Source of the DNA: Alphaproteobacteria bacterium
GTDB taxonomy: Bacteria; Pseudomonadota; Alphaproteobacteria; Puniceispirillales; Puniceispirillaceae
NCBI GenBank assembly: GCA_011525265.1
Contig: WTHV01000172.1
Coordinates: forward strand, 1-14,991
DNA length: 14,991 nucleotides
Reading direction: 5' to 3'
In this document: positions 14,870-14,991 of the stretch, in pieces
Position numbering within the stretch: position 1 is the stretch's first letter
Layout of the letters: each line of letters starts with the position of its first letter
Notes under the pieces: model-generated
Databases searched by the model: none
Told to the model about the DNA's origin: nothing
Seen by the model: the letters and a program-made list of their open reading frames with translations, nothing else
Program-made: the position numbers and the translations under genes

Positions 14870-14991
14870 ATGAAATCGGAGTCTGATGTTTTAGCAAAGA
14901 CAGATATCGCTATAATCGGTGGTGGCCTGACAGGTAAGATGATGGCGCTAACCTTGTCACATAGCGGCTATGCGTGCCTGCTTATTGCGCC
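14870..14991 (+). CDS. FAD-dependent oxidoreductase, probable UbiH/UbiF-family hydroxylase (partial, N-terminus only)
   Basis: Forty codons are visible before the window ends. They begin MKSESDVLAKTDIAIIGGGL and continue TGKMMALTLSHSGYACLLIA. IIGGGLTG at 15-22 is a Rossmann GxGxxG FAD-binding start, and the helix and second strand that follow fit FAD-dependent monooxygenases. UbiH-type ubiquinone hydroxylases often sit next to this aminotransferase-ftsK locus in alphaproteobacteria, which is the main reason for the family call. An AAAGGG site lies 5-6 nt before the ATG and overlaps the previous stop, so it is probably co-transcribed with the phosphatase gene. Catalytic and substrate regions are outside the window. 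Confidence 0.7.
   Translation, partial: MKSESDVLAKTDIAIIGGGLTGKMMALTLSHSGYACLLIA

Noticed and set aside
1..14991. Mobile elements, CRISPR arrays, defence or toxin-antitoxin modules
   Set aside because: No transposase or integrase frames, no spaced direct repeats and no inverted-repeat ends; all long frames are conserved housekeeping genes with intact motifs.

Overview
The window is a compact, ordinary stretch of bacterial chromosome. Fourteen genes run on the minus strand and two on the plus strand at the right end. Gene content and order (ffh-rpsP-rimM-trmD-rplS followed by leuC-leuD; dapF-mtaB-ftsY; aminotransferase-ftsK-lolA-xthA; a UbiH-type gene nearby) match the conserved housekeeping arrangement of Alphaproteobacteria. 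Base composition looks moderate rather than GC-rich, and intergenic gaps are short, so a streamlined, possibly marine, alphaproteobacterium is plausible. That placement is inference from gene order and composition only.

Layout, given in minus-strand transcription order from right to left. A class I/II PLP aminotransferase (probably DapC) leads ftsK (DNA translocase), lolA (periplasmic lipoprotein carrier) and xthA (exonuclease III). Next come dapF, mtaB and ftsY, each overlapping the next by 4 bp. A 197-bp gap with the best ffh promoter candidate follows, then the ffh-rpsP-rimM-trmD-rplS translation and secretion operon. After a 111-bp gap containing a hairpin come leuC and leuD, the latter cut by the window's left edge. 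On the plus strand, a D,D-heptose-1,7-bisphosphate phosphatase-like HAD enzyme starts at 14333. It is followed by the first 40 codons of a FAD-dependent oxidoreductase, probably of the UbiH/UbiF family.

The genes cover co-translational membrane targeting (Ffh, FtsY), 30S and 50S assembly and tRNA modification (S16, RimM, TrmD, L19, MtaB), leucine synthesis (LeuC, LeuD), lysine and diaminopimelate supply (DapF, probable DapC), cell division and envelope (FtsK, LolA, GmhB-like) and DNA repair (XthA).

I found no mobile element, CRISPR array, tRNA, rRNA, toxin-antitoxin or defence module, and nothing that looks like a new multi-gene system. The points most worth checking are small: a pentapeptide-repeat acidic tail on ribosomal protein S16, a tiny ORF abutting the ffh start in its leader, interlocked divergent promoter candidates near 14209-14243, and the DRDN variant in the HAD phosphatase.
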